NCBI GenBank assembly: GCA_963815375.1 | Contig: CAWFGX010000012.1 | Span: 124,001 to 188,000 of the forward strand | Reading direction: 5' to 3' | From: JASHPR01 sp963815375 | GTDB taxonomy: Bacteria; Actinomycetota; Actinomycetes; Streptosporangiales; Streptosporangiaceae | DNA: 64,000 bases | Shown: positions 26,345-34,338 of the stretch, piece by piece | Layout of the letters: each line of letters opens with the position of its first letter | Position numbering within the stretch: position 1 is the first letter of the stretch | The notes under the pieces: generated by a model | Databases searched by the model: none | Seen by the model: only the letters and a program-made list of their open reading frames with translations | Told to the model about the DNA's origin: nothing | Position numbers and translations under genes: made by a program

Positions 26345-27532
26345 TTAGCCGCGGGCGGCGCGGGCCCAGCTCCAGGCGTACTCGGGGTCCTCGGCGCGGC
26401 GGCCGGCCGGGGCGAGGTTCAGCGGCCGGAAAGTGTCGATCATCACCGCGGTCTCGTCCGTGGTCGTCTTGCCCTCGGCCAGGCCCTGGACCGCGGCCTC
26501 GACCGCGCCGGGCTGCGGACCGTGGGTGAAGCCGCTCGGGTGCAGGGTGATCGACCCGATCCCGACGCCTGAGCCCCTGCGGGCGGTGTAGTCCCCAGCG
26601 ACGTAGAACATCATCTCGTCGGAGTCCACGTTGTGATGGTTGTACGGGATCGGGACTGCCTCCGGGTCGAAGTCGAGCGGCCTCGGGCAGAACGAGCAGA
26701 TGACGAAGTTCGGGCCCTCGAAGGTCTGGTGCACAGGCGGCGGCGCGTGGGTGCGCTTCACGATCGGCTCAAAGTCGGCGATGTTGAGCGCGTACGGGTA
26801 CATGTAGCCGTCCCAGCCGACCACGTCGAAGGGATGGAACGCATACGTCAGGCGCGTCAGCCCGGCACGGTTGCGCACGATCACCGGCACGTCCTCGCCT
26901 TCGGCGGTCAGCGGGCCATCCGGGCCGCGCAGGTCCCGCTCGCAGTACGGCGCGTGCTCGAGGAACTGGCCGCATGACGACAGGTACCGGCGCGGCGGCC
27001 TGATGTGCCCGCGAGCCTCGACGATCAGCGCTTCGGCCGGCTGGCCAGCGCGCGGAACCCAGCGGTGGATGGTCCCCCGGGGCACGACGACGTAGTCGCC
27101 GGCGGCGGCCTCTATCGACCCGTACACCGACTCAAACCTCGCCGACCCGGCGCGCAGGTAGACGGTCTCGTCCCCGGTCGAGTTGCGGTATAGCTCCGAC
27201 GGCGCATCGGCGGCCGCGAACGAGATGCGGACGTCGTCGTTCGCGAGCAGCAGCTGCCTTCTGGTCACCAGGTCTCCGCCGACGGGCAGCTCCTGGGTCC
27301 GGAAGTGGCGTGGCAGCAGCGGGTGGTTAGGCGCCACGGCAGCGTCGGCGATGTCGTCCAGACCCTCGCTCTTGACGATCGCCGTCGGCGGGTGTGCGTG
27401 GTAGAGCAGCGACGAGTCGGATGTGAACCCTTCCTCGCCCATCAGCTCCTCGGCGTACAAGCCCCCGTCCGGGCGGCGGAACCGTACGTGCCGCTTTCGC
27501 GGAATCTCCCCAGTCGCGCGGTAATAGGGCAT
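26345..27532 (-). CDS. hmgA: Homogentisate 1,2-dioxygenase
   Basis: 395 aa. The iron-binding region is clear: PYNHHNVDSDEMMFYVAGDY and ITLHPSGFTHGPQPGAVEA (His, Glu, His ligands). Earlier cupin strands include GDYVVVPRGTIHRWVP. It opens the ring of homogentisate to maleylacetoacetate in tyrosine and phenylalanine breakdown. No fumarylacetoacetate hydrolase or HppD gene is adjacent, so the rest of the pathway must be elsewhere. Length is slightly short of the 430-440 aa of proteobacterial and animal forms, as usual for actinobacterial homologues. Confidence 0.9.
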   Translation of the reverse strand: MPYYRATGEIPRKRHVRFRRPDGGLYAEELMGEEGFTSDSSLLYHAHPPTAIVKSEGLDDIADAAVAPNHPLLPRHFRTQELPVGGDLVTRRQLLLANDDVRISFAAADAPSELYRNSTGDETVYLRAGSARFESVYGSIEAAAGDYVVVPRGTIHRWVPRAGQPAEALIVEARGHIRPPRRYLSSCGQFLEHAPYCERDLRGPDGPLTAEGEDVPVIVRNRAGLTRLTYAFHPFDVVGWDGYMYPYALNIADFEPIVKRTHAPPPVHQTFEGPNFVICSFCPRPLDFDPEAVPIPYNHHNVDSDEMMFYVAGDYTARRGSGVGIGSITLHPSGFTHGPQPGAVEAAVQGLAEGKTTTDETAVMIDTFRPLNLAPAGRRAEDPEYAWSWARAARG

Positions 27533-27610
27533 TACCTTCTCCCTCTGGGTCCCTCTCGACTATAGATGAGGAACGCTGCGCGACCGCGCGTCGCGCTGGG
27601 AAGGTGACTC

Positions 27611-28330
27611 ATGAGCGACTTAAGCACACCGCCGCCCGCCGACGGTCATGGAGGCCTCCGGCTGCTCGCGTTCGTCGCCGCCAGTGTCGCTCTGGTACTG
27701 CTCGCGGCTGGCGCGTTCGCTCTGTCGTACGGGGGTGTGCACGCGGTCGCGCTGTCTGGTGGGGAGACGCCGCAGCTCGCCCGGATCTACCCGCTGATCT
27801 TCGACGCGATGCTGGTCGTGGCGGGCGCGGCGGTGCTGTCCCTGCGCGGGGCGGGCCTGCCGTCCCTCTGTTACGCCTGGCTGGCGCTGCTGGTGCTGCT
27901 GGCCGCGGTCGCCACCGCCGACGCCCTGCACGCGACGAATGTCGTGCTGCCACGCCAGCCGGCCGCCGCTGTCGTGGCGGTCATCCCGTCGGTCCTCGTG
28001 CTGATCGGCTTCGGCCTGCTGATGACGATGCTGCGGTATGCACGACTGCGCCGGATAGCTCTGGCCGCGGCTGAGCGGCCCGCCGGGCTTAGCGGTCTGG
28101 CCGCGCTGGGCTTCGCGCCTGCTCCCCCAGCGCTCCCGGCGGGTACTGCTGACGCGGGACCGGTGACCCTAGCCGAGACTGTGTCCCAGGCTGAGCCCGA
28201 AACCGAGTTCGAGGCGCCCGACGGCGGGCCGGAAGACGAGGCCGAGCCCGGGTCCGAAGCCCCGCAGGAGCCAGCGGCGCCGCTCGAGTTCGACCGGGTG
28301 CGCAGCTCACCAGTGCCCCCGGAAGCCTGA
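27611..28330 (+). CDS. DUF2637 membrane protein
   Basis: 239 aa. Four hydrophobic segments (LLAFVAASVALVLLAAGAFA, LIFDAMLVVAGAAVLSLRG, WLALLVLLAAVATADALHA, AVVAVIPSVLVLIGFGLLM) are followed by an acidic, Pro/Glu-rich cytosolic tail of about 80 residues. The spacing fits DUF2637, the family of actinomycete membrane proteins that includes SpdB-like plasmid spread proteins and DNA-translocation-associated proteins. Here it stands alone, convergent with ispF, so no conjugation role is indicated. Confidence 0.75.
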   Translation: MSDLSTPPPADGHGGLRLLAFVAASVALVLLAAGAFALSYGGVHAVALSGGETPQLARIYPLIFDAMLVVAGAAVLSLRGAGLPSLCYAWLALLVLLAAVATADALHATNVVLPRQPAAAVVAVIPSVLVLIGFGLLMTMLRYARLRRIALAAAERPAGLSGLAALGFAPAPPALPAGTADAGPVTLAETVSQAEPETEFEAPDGGPEDEAEPGSEAPQEPAAPLEFDRVRSSPVPPEA

Positions 28331-28341
28331 TCAGGCCAGGT

Positions 28342-28842
28342 CTACAGCGGCGGCCCGGGATCGGGCGGCGTCGAGGGAATCACCAGCGCGGTTGCGATCG
28401 CGGCTATGCCCTCCCCGCGGCCGGTCAGGCCCAGGCCGTCGGTCGTGGTCCCGGATACGCTCACGCGCGCCCCGCCGAGCGCCCCGGACAGAACGTCCTG
28501 TGCCTCGTCGCGGCGCGTGGCGATCCGGGGCCGGTTGCCGATGACCTGCACTGACACGTTCCCGATCGTGAAGTGGGCGTCGGCGAGCAGCCGCGCGGTC
28601 TCGGCGAGCAGCACCGTGCTCCTCGCGCCCGCCCACTGCGGCCGCGAGGTGCCGAAATGGACACCGAGATCACCGAGCCCGGCTGCGGCTAGCAGGGCAT
28701 CGCACATCGCATGTGCCGCCACGTCGCCGTCGGAATGGCCAGCCAGGCCGGGCTCGCCCGGCCAGAGCAGCCCAGCGAGATACAGCGGCCTGCCGTCACC
28801 GAATGGGTGAACGTCCGTACCTACGCCTACCTGCGGGAACAC
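28342..28842 (-). CDS. ispF: 2-C-methyl-D-erythritol 2,4-cyclodiphosphate synthase
   Basis: 166 aa. Motifs GVGTDVHPF (Asp and His metal ligands), GHSDGDVAAHAMCDALL and TTDGLGLTGRGEGI are those of IspF, which makes the cyclodiphosphate in the MEP isoprenoid pathway. The GTG lies 22 bp after the carD stop. In most actinobacteria ispD sits between or is fused here; it is missing from this locus, so the preceding enzyme must be encoded elsewhere. Confidence 0.94.
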   Translation of the reverse strand: MFPQVGVGTDVHPFGDGRPLYLAGLLWPGEPGLAGHSDGDVAAHAMCDALLAAAGLGDLGVHFGTSRPQWAGARSTVLLAETARLLADAHFTIGNVSVQVIGNRPRIATRRDEAQDVLSGALGGARVSVSGTTTDGLGLTGRGEGIAAIATALVIPSTPPDPGPPL

Positions 28843-28864
28843 TGTGCAGGGTGGGCAAGGAGAG

Positions 28865-29347
28865 TTAGGACGCGAGGATCTCGTCGAGGAGGGCCTCGGC
28901 CTTGTCCTCGTTGGTCTTCTCGGCCAGCGCCAGCTCGCTGACCAGGATCTGCCGCGCCTTGGCCAGCATCCGCTTCTCGCCAGCTGACAGGCCGCGCTCG
29001 CGGTCCCTGCGCCACAGGTCCCGGACGACCTCGGCCACCTTGTTCACGTCGCCAGAGGCGAGTTTCTCGAGGTTGGCTTTGTAGCGACGGGACCAGTTGG
29101 TGGGTTCCTCGGTATAGGGGGCGCGCAGGACCTCGAACACCCGCTCCAGCCCCTCTTGCCCGACTACGTCCCTTACGCCCACAAGCTCGGCGTTGTCCGC
29201 AGGAACACGCACAGTCAGGTCGCCCTTGTCGACCTTCAGCACGAGGTAGGTCTTGTCCTCGCCCTTGATCGAGCGGGTCTCGATCTCCTCGATCCGAGCA
29301 GCCCCATGATGGGGGTAGACGACCGTGTCGCCGACCTTGAAAGACAT
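28865..29347 (-). CDS. carD: CarD-family RNA polymerase-binding regulator
   Basis: 160 aa. The N-terminal Tudor-like RNAP-interaction domain starts FKVGDTVVYPHHGAARIEEI. The C-terminal helical DNA-binding half has NWSRRYKANLEKLASGDV, VVRDLWRRDRERGLSAGEK and MLAKARQILVSELALA, including the conserved tryptophan (LWRR) that wedges into the promoter bubble. It stabilises open complexes at rRNA and housekeeping promoters. It begins the carD-ispF transcript. Confidence 0.95.
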   Translation of the reverse strand: MSFKVGDTVVYPHHGAARIEEIETRSIKGEDKTYLVLKVDKGDLTVRVPADNAELVGVRDVVGQEGLERVFEVLRAPYTEEPTNWSRRYKANLEKLASGDVNKVAEVVRDLWRRDRERGLSAGEKRMLAKARQILVSELALAEKTNEDKAEALLDEILAS

Positions 29348-29660
29348 GTGGCACGTACCCCTTCCGCTGCCCCTATGTTACCACGCCGAACACGGGCGAT
29401 TAGCCGTCCTGCGAAGCAAACTCGCAGGTCAATGGCGCAATTCGGGCTTAGCAAATTGCCCGCTGCCTGCCGCGGCCGGCGCGCCGCCCGGATCGCTAGC
29501 GCTCGGGCGGGCGTTCGCTGCCCTGCCCGGCGTGCCGCTGCGACGGGCCCCTGGGTGCCCCCGTGCGGGCCGTCGTGGGGCAGGACCTTCAAGAATATCC
29601 GAGGAACGCCGGTGGGTCCTCCGGCATATCCCCGGGGCGGCTCCGGGCGCCGGGCACTGG
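29348..29660. other. Upstream region of carD with a short hairpin
   Basis: No gene is seen. CTGCGA..TCGCAG forms a 6-bp stem with a 7-nt loop at 29409-29427. A minus-strand TAACAT about 30 bp before the carD start is a possible -10 element, without a good -35. Confidence 0.35.
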
Positions 29661-29820
29661 GTGATGGCAGCCACTCCGCGGGCCTCCCGGCGCAGGGCCC
29701 CGCGTGATGACGGCCACTCCGCGGGCCGGATTCCGGCGCAGTGACCCAGTGTGATGACGGCCACTCCGCGGGCCGGCCCGGCGCAGGGCCCGGGGGTGAT
29801 GACGGCCACGGTGAGTTTCA
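29661..29820 (+). repeat. Tandem imperfect direct repeats of about 45 bp
   Basis: Copies start at 29661, 29704, 29751 and 29796 (spacing 43, 47 and 45 bp). Each begins GTGATGRCRGCCAC. The first three continue TCCGCGGGCC and then a CCCGGCGCAGGGCCC-like segment; the last is partial. The array ends about 35 bp before the start of the thioredoxin-like gene and could carry regulatory sites or be simple slippage expansion. Confidence 0.7.
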
Positions 29821-29855
29821 TACTGGGAGGGGTAGCGTTGTGGCCGGAGGGTTGC

Positions 29856-30644
29856 GTGGATGCTGGCAGCGGTCCGGATCGGGACGACTTCGGCCTCCCG
29901 CCGGTCGACATCGAGATCCCGGACGACGCCCGGGAGCTGGACCCTGACGTCCAGGCCTACCACCGTGAGCTGCGCGCTCAGCGCCGGAGGCGACGCTCGG
30001 ACCGGTTGCGCAGGCCGCTGGCCCGGCCGCGCCGCTGGCCGGCGCGGGAGGGGGTCACGCTCCCGCTGCTGGCCTGCTGCCTCATGGTGGCGCTGATCAC
30101 CAGCACCCTCCTGGTAATTTTCGCCGCTGACCAGACGGGCGTGCCCCCGGCAGCAGGCGGCCGGCCCGCAGCGACCAGCCAGGCGCCAGCGCCTCGCGCC
30201 CAGCGCACGACCGGGCAGGTCGGCCAGCCGTTGCCGCCTGCGCAGATGATCGTCGGCGGCAGTACCGAGCCATTGCAGACGGTCACGGCCGACGGGCCGT
30301 CGATGCTGGCACTGGTCCCGTCAGGCTGCGACTGTGTGCCCGCGTTGCGGCAGCTGGCCGCCGCGGACGGCGCAGCGCATGTGCGCCTGTACCTGGTGGG
30401 GACCCCGGGAGAGATGAGTCAGGTGTCGCAGCTCGCCACTCAGGCCGGGCAGGGCCCCGGCCAGGTAGCGAACGACCAGGCTAGCGTGCTGACAGCGGAC
30501 TACCGCCCGGTCGGCCTGACCGCGCTGCTTGTGCGCGCAGGCGGGACCGTCGCCTACATCGCACGTGACCTGACGACGACGCAGAGCCTGGAGCCAGTCC
30601 AGGCCGAGGTGCGGCAGCTCGGCACGACCAGCACTGGCCAGTAA
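29856..30644 (+). CDS. Membrane-anchored thioredoxin-fold-like protein
   Basis: 262 aa from a GTG preceded by GGAGGG. An acidic N-terminus (DIEIPDDARELDPDVQ) leads to an Arg-rich stretch, one membrane helix (LPLLACCLMVALITSTLLVIF), a Pro/Ala linker and an exported domain. That domain has SMLALVPSGCDCVPALRQLA with a CxC in the place of a thioredoxin CxxC, then strand-helix alternation to the end. It may handle thiols or metal outside the membrane. The lipoprotein next to it resembles copper-chaperone folds, so a shared role is possible but unproven. Confidence 0.65.
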   Translation: MDAGSGPDRDDFGLPPVDIEIPDDARELDPDVQAYHRELRAQRRRRRSDRLRRPLARPRRWPAREGVTLPLLACCLMVALITSTLLVIFAADQTGVPPAAGGRPAATSQAPAPRAQRTTGQVGQPLPPAQMIVGGSTEPLQTVTADGPSMLALVPSGCDCVPALRQLAAADGAAHVRLYLVGTPGEMSQVSQLATQAGQGPGQVANDQASVLTADYRPVGLTALLVRAGGTVAYIARDLTTTQSLEPVQAEVRQLGTTSTGQ

Positions 30645-30755
30645 GCACCGGCTGCACCAGCAGTGCCAGGGCCGGTGCGCGCCCTGATCATCGCGGAAGC
30701 TACGCTGTGCGGCGTTCCCAAGTGGCTCGCTGGACGTACACAAGGAGAGCACGCC

Positions 30756-31394
30756 GTGATCCGGAGCAGCCTCGCCGCGGCTGGGCCCCGCCGCCTGCTG
30801 GTCCTGGCGATTGCCGCGCTGGCACTGACCGCATGCGAGGCAGGGACCAATTCCCCAACCCAGCAGTGGCATCAGCCCACCGCTGGCACCGACAAGATGT
30901 TCGGCGACCTTGCCATCAACAACGTCTTCGTGCTTGGCGCCCCCATCGGCCAGACGCTAGCGCCCGGCGACTCCGCCAGCGTGTTCCTGGCGGTGAACAA
31001 CAGCGGCTCGCCGGACAAGCTGCTCAGCATCTCGGCGCCGGGGGTAGCTATGTCGGTGACCCTCTCGGGCGGCTCGGTCAGCCTGGCAAAGCAGCAGACC
31101 GTGCTGCTCACCGGCCCAGCGCCGAAGGTCATCCTGAACGACCTCACCCGCCCGCTGGCAGGAGGCTCGACCATACGGCTGGTCCTGACCTTCCAGAACG
31201 CCGGCACCGTCGGCATACAGGTCCCGGTGATGCCGCGCGCCCAGTACTACTCGACGCTCTTGCCTCCGCCGAGTCCCAGCCCGAGCGCCTCGGCTAAGGC
31301 GTCCGCCTCGCCTGGGGCCAGCGCGTCCCCGTCCGCCAGCGCGAGTCCGTCGCCGAGCCCAAGCGCGTCGCCGAGCCCGAGCGCTACGCCGTAG
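30756..31394 (+). CDS. Lipoprotein, PCu(A)C-like, with Ser/Pro-rich tail
   Basis: 212 aa from a GTG with AAGGAGAG 6 bp upstream. The lipobox is ALTAC. The folded part (INNVFVLGAPIGQTLAPGDS, VFLAVNNSGSPDKLLSISAP, GSTIRLVLTFQNAGTVGIQV) has the beta-sandwich pattern of the DUF461/PCu(A)C copper-chaperone-like lipoproteins of actinomycetes, but the usual Met/His copper ligands are not obvious. The last 40 residues are almost only Ser, Pro and Ala, a cell-wall-spanning type tail. It is convergent with regX3, 5 bp apart. Confidence 0.72.
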   Translation: MIRSSLAAAGPRRLLVLAIAALALTACEAGTNSPTQQWHQPTAGTDKMFGDLAINNVFVLGAPIGQTLAPGDSASVFLAVNNSGSPDKLLSISAPGVAMSVTLSGGSVSLAKQQTVLLTGPAPKVILNDLTRPLAGGSTIRLVLTFQNAGTVGIQVPVMPRAQYYSTLLPPPSPSPSASAKASASPGASASPSASASPSPSPSASPSPSATP

Positions 31395-31399
31395 CCCCG

Positions 31400-32086
31400 T
31401 CAGCCTGCGGGCTCGAACTTGTAGCCGAGCCCGCGGACGGTGAGGATGTGCGTCGGGTTCGCCGGGTCGGCCTCGACTTTGGCCCGCAGCCGCTTGACAT
31501 GCACATCGAGCGTCTTGGTGTCTCCGACGTAGTCGGCCCCCCAGACGCGGTCGATGAGCTGCATCCGGGTGAGTACGCGGCCCGCGTTACGGAGCAAAAC
31601 CTCGAGGAGCTCGAACTCCTTGAGCGGCAGCTGCACCTGCTCGCTGCGGACCGTCACAACGTGACGGTCGACGTCCATCCGCACCGGCCCGGATTCCATG
31701 ATCGACGAAGCCGGCTCTTCCTGGTCGCCACGGCGCCTTAGCACCGCGCGCATCCGGGCGACCAGTTCCCGGGAGGAGAACGGCTTGGTCACGTAGTCGT
31801 CGGCGCCGAGCTCAAGGCCGACAACCTTGTCGATCTCGCTGTCCTTGGCGGTCAGCATGATCACCGGGACATTAGAACGTTCGCGCAGCGTCCGGCAGAC
31901 CTCGCTGCCGGGCAGGCCCGGCAGCATCAGGTCGAGCAGCACCAGGTCGGCGCCGCTGCGGTCGAAGGTCTCGAGCGCGTCAGGCCCGGTCGGGCAGACA
32001 GCGACCTCAAAGCCCTCCTTGCGGAGCATGTACGAGATCGCGTCGCTGAATGAATCCTCGTCCTCGACCACGAGCACTCGGGTCAC
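31400..32086 (-). CDS. regX3: OmpR-family response regulator RegX3/PhoP-like
   Basis: 228 aa. Receiver domain: acidic pocket VVEDED, phosphoacceptor Asp in LVLLDLMLPG, Thr in MLTAKD and Lys in VTKPF. The C-terminal winged helix includes LPLKEFELLEVLLRNAGRVL and TLDVHVKRLRAKVE. It acts on phosphate-starvation genes in mycobacteria (RegX3) and streptomycetes (PhoP). Its start is one base past the sensor-kinase stop, so it is the second gene of a two-gene operon. Confidence 0.93.
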   Translation of the reverse strand: MTRVLVVEDEDSFSDAISYMLRKEGFEVAVCPTGPDALETFDRSGADLVLLDLMLPGLPGSEVCRTLRERSNVPVIMLTAKDSEIDKVVGLELGADDYVTKPFSSRELVARMRAVLRRRGDQEEPASSIMESGPVRMDVDRHVVTVRSEQVQLPLKEFELLEVLLRNAGRVLTRMQLIDRVWGADYVGDTKTLDVHVKRLRAKVEADPANPTHILTVRGLGYKFEPAG

Positions 32087-32087
32087 G

Positions 32088-33221
32088 TCACTTCCTCCTG
32101 GATCGCGTCAACGTCGGTACACTGCCACCGCCCACGCGGGCGGCATCGGTTGAATGCAGCGGAAGGCGAAGGGTGAAGGTTGATCCGGCGCCCTCGGTAC
32201 TGAGCACCGTTACCTCACCTCCATGGGCGGAGGTGACGTGCTTGACGATGGCGAGACCCAGGCCAGTGCCACCTGTGGCCCGCGACCGGGCCGGGTCAAC
32301 CCGGTAGAAACGCTCGAAGATCCGCTCCCGGTCCCGCTCGGGAATCCCGATGCCCTGGTCGGCGACGCTGATCTCAACCGCATCCGGGGCCGCCCTGCTG
32401 GTCGACACATGCACCTTGGTCTTGTCCGCGCTGTAGGCGACAGCGTTCTCCAGCAGGTTGCGCAGCGCGGTAATCAGCAGGTCCTCGTCGCCGAGGACGG
32501 TCAGGCCGCGCAGGCCGCTGGCCGCGATCTCGATACCGCGCACGCTGGCCTTCATCCGGCACCGGTCGATCGCCTCGGCTACGACCGCGTCCACCTCGAC
32601 CCGGACCGGGTCGGGAACCGGCTCGGCAGCCTGAATGCGGGACAGCGTGATCATGTCCTGCACCAGGTTCGTGAGCCTGGAGGCCTCCTGCCGCATCCGG
32701 CCGGCGAAACGGCGCACTGCCTCAGGGTCGTCGGCGGCGTCCTCGACGGTCTCGGCGAGCAGCGCGAGTGCGCCGACCGGGGTCTTCAGCTCGTGGCTCG
32801 TGTTGGCCACGAAGTCCCTTCTGACCTCCTCGACCCGGCGGCTCTCGGTCTGGTCCTCGACCAGCAGCAGCACAAGGCCGCCGCCGCCCACGGCCGCCCC
32901 CAGCGGGGCGACCCGGACCGCGAAGGTCGACGTCCTCCCGGTGCCACTGGTCGCCACCTCCATCTCGCCCTCCCGGATCTCCCCGTCCCTGCGGACCTGG
33001 CGAGCCAGGGCGAGAAGTTCCTGCGCCGCCAGCTGATCTCCCTTGACCAGCCCGTACGCTCGCGCGGCAACGCTGGCCTGGATCACGCGGTCCTGGCTGT
33101 CGAGGACTACGGCTGATGACGACAAGACGGACAGAACGGAAGCGACGCCGGGCGGCAGCCGTGTAGGCTTTGACCGCTCCGCCCATTCCGCTTGTGCTTT
33201 CAATGGCACCCGCGTCTTCAT
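32088..33221 (-). CDS. senX3: Phosphate-type sensor histidine kinase SenX3/PhoR-like, apparently without membrane anchor
   Basis: 377 aa from the ATG chosen here (the frame is open further upstream). A PAS-like segment (LPPGVASVLSVLSSSAVVLD) is followed by the H-box ANTSHELKTPVGALALL, N-box NLLENAVAYS, G1 DQGIGIP and G2 GTGLGLAIV. Streptomycete PhoR and mycobacterial SenX3 start with one or two membrane helices just before the part that reads WAERSKPTRLPPG here. In this sequence none of the upstream frames gives such a helix. The kinase domain looks intact. The start is uncertain; no strong ribosome site was found. Confidence 0.88.
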   Translation of the reverse strand: MKTRVPLKAQAEWAERSKPTRLPPGVASVLSVLSSSAVVLDSQDRVIQASVAARAYGLVKGDQLAAQELLALARQVRRDGEIREGEMEVATSGTGRTSTFAVRVAPLGAAVGGGGLVLLLVEDQTESRRVEEVRRDFVANTSHELKTPVGALALLAETVEDAADDPEAVRRFAGRMRQEASRLTNLVQDMITLSRIQAAEPVPDPVRVEVDAVVAEAIDRCRMKASVRGIEIAASGLRGLTVLGDEDLLITALRNLLENAVAYSADKTKVHVSTSRAAPDAVEISVADQGIGIPERDRERIFERFYRVDPARSRATGGTGLGLAIVKHVTSAHGGEVTVLSTEGAGSTFTLRLPLHSTDAARVGGGSVPTLTRSRRK

Positions 33222-33415
33222 GCGGCAGCGGATTCCGCTGCAGGTCTGCCGGGAACTATCCAGGACCGGGGAGTGCCACGGCTGCCCCGGTGGAGTGATG
33301 CGCGCGGGCCGGGAAAGCCCGTTACGCAGGCAGCATTGACCCCCATTCCCACGCTTTGCATGGTAGCGCCGCAGCCATGACCTGCGCACCTGCCAGATGT
33401 TTGAGATGCGAGGTT

Positions 33416-33437
33416 GTTAACAATATGTTCACGTACT
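33416..33437 (+). promoter_or_regulatory. Candidate PHO box (PhoP/RegX3 direct repeat)
   Basis: Two adjacent 11-bp units, GTTAACAATAT and GTTCACGTACT, match the spacing and GTTCAC core of actinomycete PHO boxes. They lie about 200 bp upstream of the sensor-kinase start, in the gap of 272 bp between it and gpmA. No other feature was seen in that gap. Confidence 0.5.
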
Positions 33438-33493
33438 CGATATCGGCAGGCTAGGCCTGCATCGGCGCGGCGACACTACCTGCGCCGACGGCG

Positions 33494-34237
33494 CTACCGG
33501 CCCTGGTTGCGGACCGCCTCTGCCCCCGCAGCTGCCGCCTGCGGATCAAGGTAGCGCCCCCCTGGGGTCAGCGGGCAGTACGCGTCGTCGAGCTCGTAAA
33601 CCAGTGGCATGCCGGTCGGGATGTCCAGCCCGGAGATCTGCTCGTCCCCGATCCCGTCCAGGTGCTTGACCAGGGCACGGAGCGAGTTGCCGTGCGCGAC
33701 GACCAGCACGGTCCGTCCAGCCGCCAGGTCAGGGACGATCTCGTCGTACCAGTACGGCAGCATCCGCCCCAGCACGTCACGAAGGCACTCTGACCGCGGC
33801 CGCAGATCTGCGGGCAGCAGGGCATACCGCGTGTCAGCGGCTTGCGAGTACGGGTCGTCGTCGTCGATGGGCGGCGGCGGTATGTCGTAGGAGCGCCGCC
33901 AGAGCATGAACTGCTCCTCGCCGTACTGCTCCCGGACCTCCGCCTTGTTCTTGCCCTGCAGCGCGCCGTAGTGGCGCTCGTTGAGCCGCCAGGAGCGCCG
34001 CACCGGCAGCCAGAGCAGGTCCGCCGCCTCGAGCGCGAGGTGCGCGGTCTGGATGGCCCTGGTCAGCACCGAGGTGTGCAGCACATCGGGGCGCAGCCCG
34101 CTGTCCTCCAGGAGCCTGCCGCTGTTCACCGCCTCGTCGACACCCTTGGGTGACAGACCGACGTCCACCCACCCCGTGAACAGGCCCTCGGAGTTCCAGA
34201 CGCTCTCGCCGTGCCGGATCAGCACCAGTGTCCGCAT
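33494..34237 (-). CDS. gpmA: 2,3-bisphosphoglycerate-dependent phosphoglycerate mutase
   Basis: 247 aa. The phosphohistidine motif LIRHGESVWN is at the N-terminus, with ERHYGALQGKNKAE and VVAHGNSLRALVKHLDG (second catalytic His) further on. It interconverts 3- and 2-phosphoglycerate in glycolysis. Head-to-head with mshA, 101 bp between starts; the gpmA/mshA/ybjN and senX3-regX3 order is the common actinobacterial arrangement. Confidence 0.94.
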   Translation of the reverse strand: MRTLVLIRHGESVWNSEGLFTGWVDVGLSPKGVDEAVNSGRLLEDSGLRPDVLHTSVLTRAIQTAHLALEAADLLWLPVRRSWRLNERHYGALQGKNKAEVREQYGEEQFMLWRRSYDIPPPPIDDDDPYSQAADTRYALLPADLRPRSECLRDVLGRMLPYWYDEIVPDLAAGRTVLVVAHGNSLRALVKHLDGIGDEQISGLDIPTGMPLVYELDDAYCPLTPGGRYLDPQAAAAGAEAVRNQGR

Positions 34238-34338
34238 GGTCCAAGAGCCTAGTGGCCGCAGCGCGCTGGGGGAGGCCGGTGCCGGGGCGCTGCGGGAATC
34301 AAGAAGCCGCGGCTGGTGGTTGACGCAACCGGAGGTGT

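Noticed and set aside
27611..28330. Mobile or conjugative element, because DUF2637 proteins occur on plasmids
   Set aside because: No integrase, replication, transfer genes or attachment-site repeats are near.
29661..29820. CRISPR array
   Set aside because: The units are imperfect, repeat and spacer are not distinguishable, and no cas genes are nearby.
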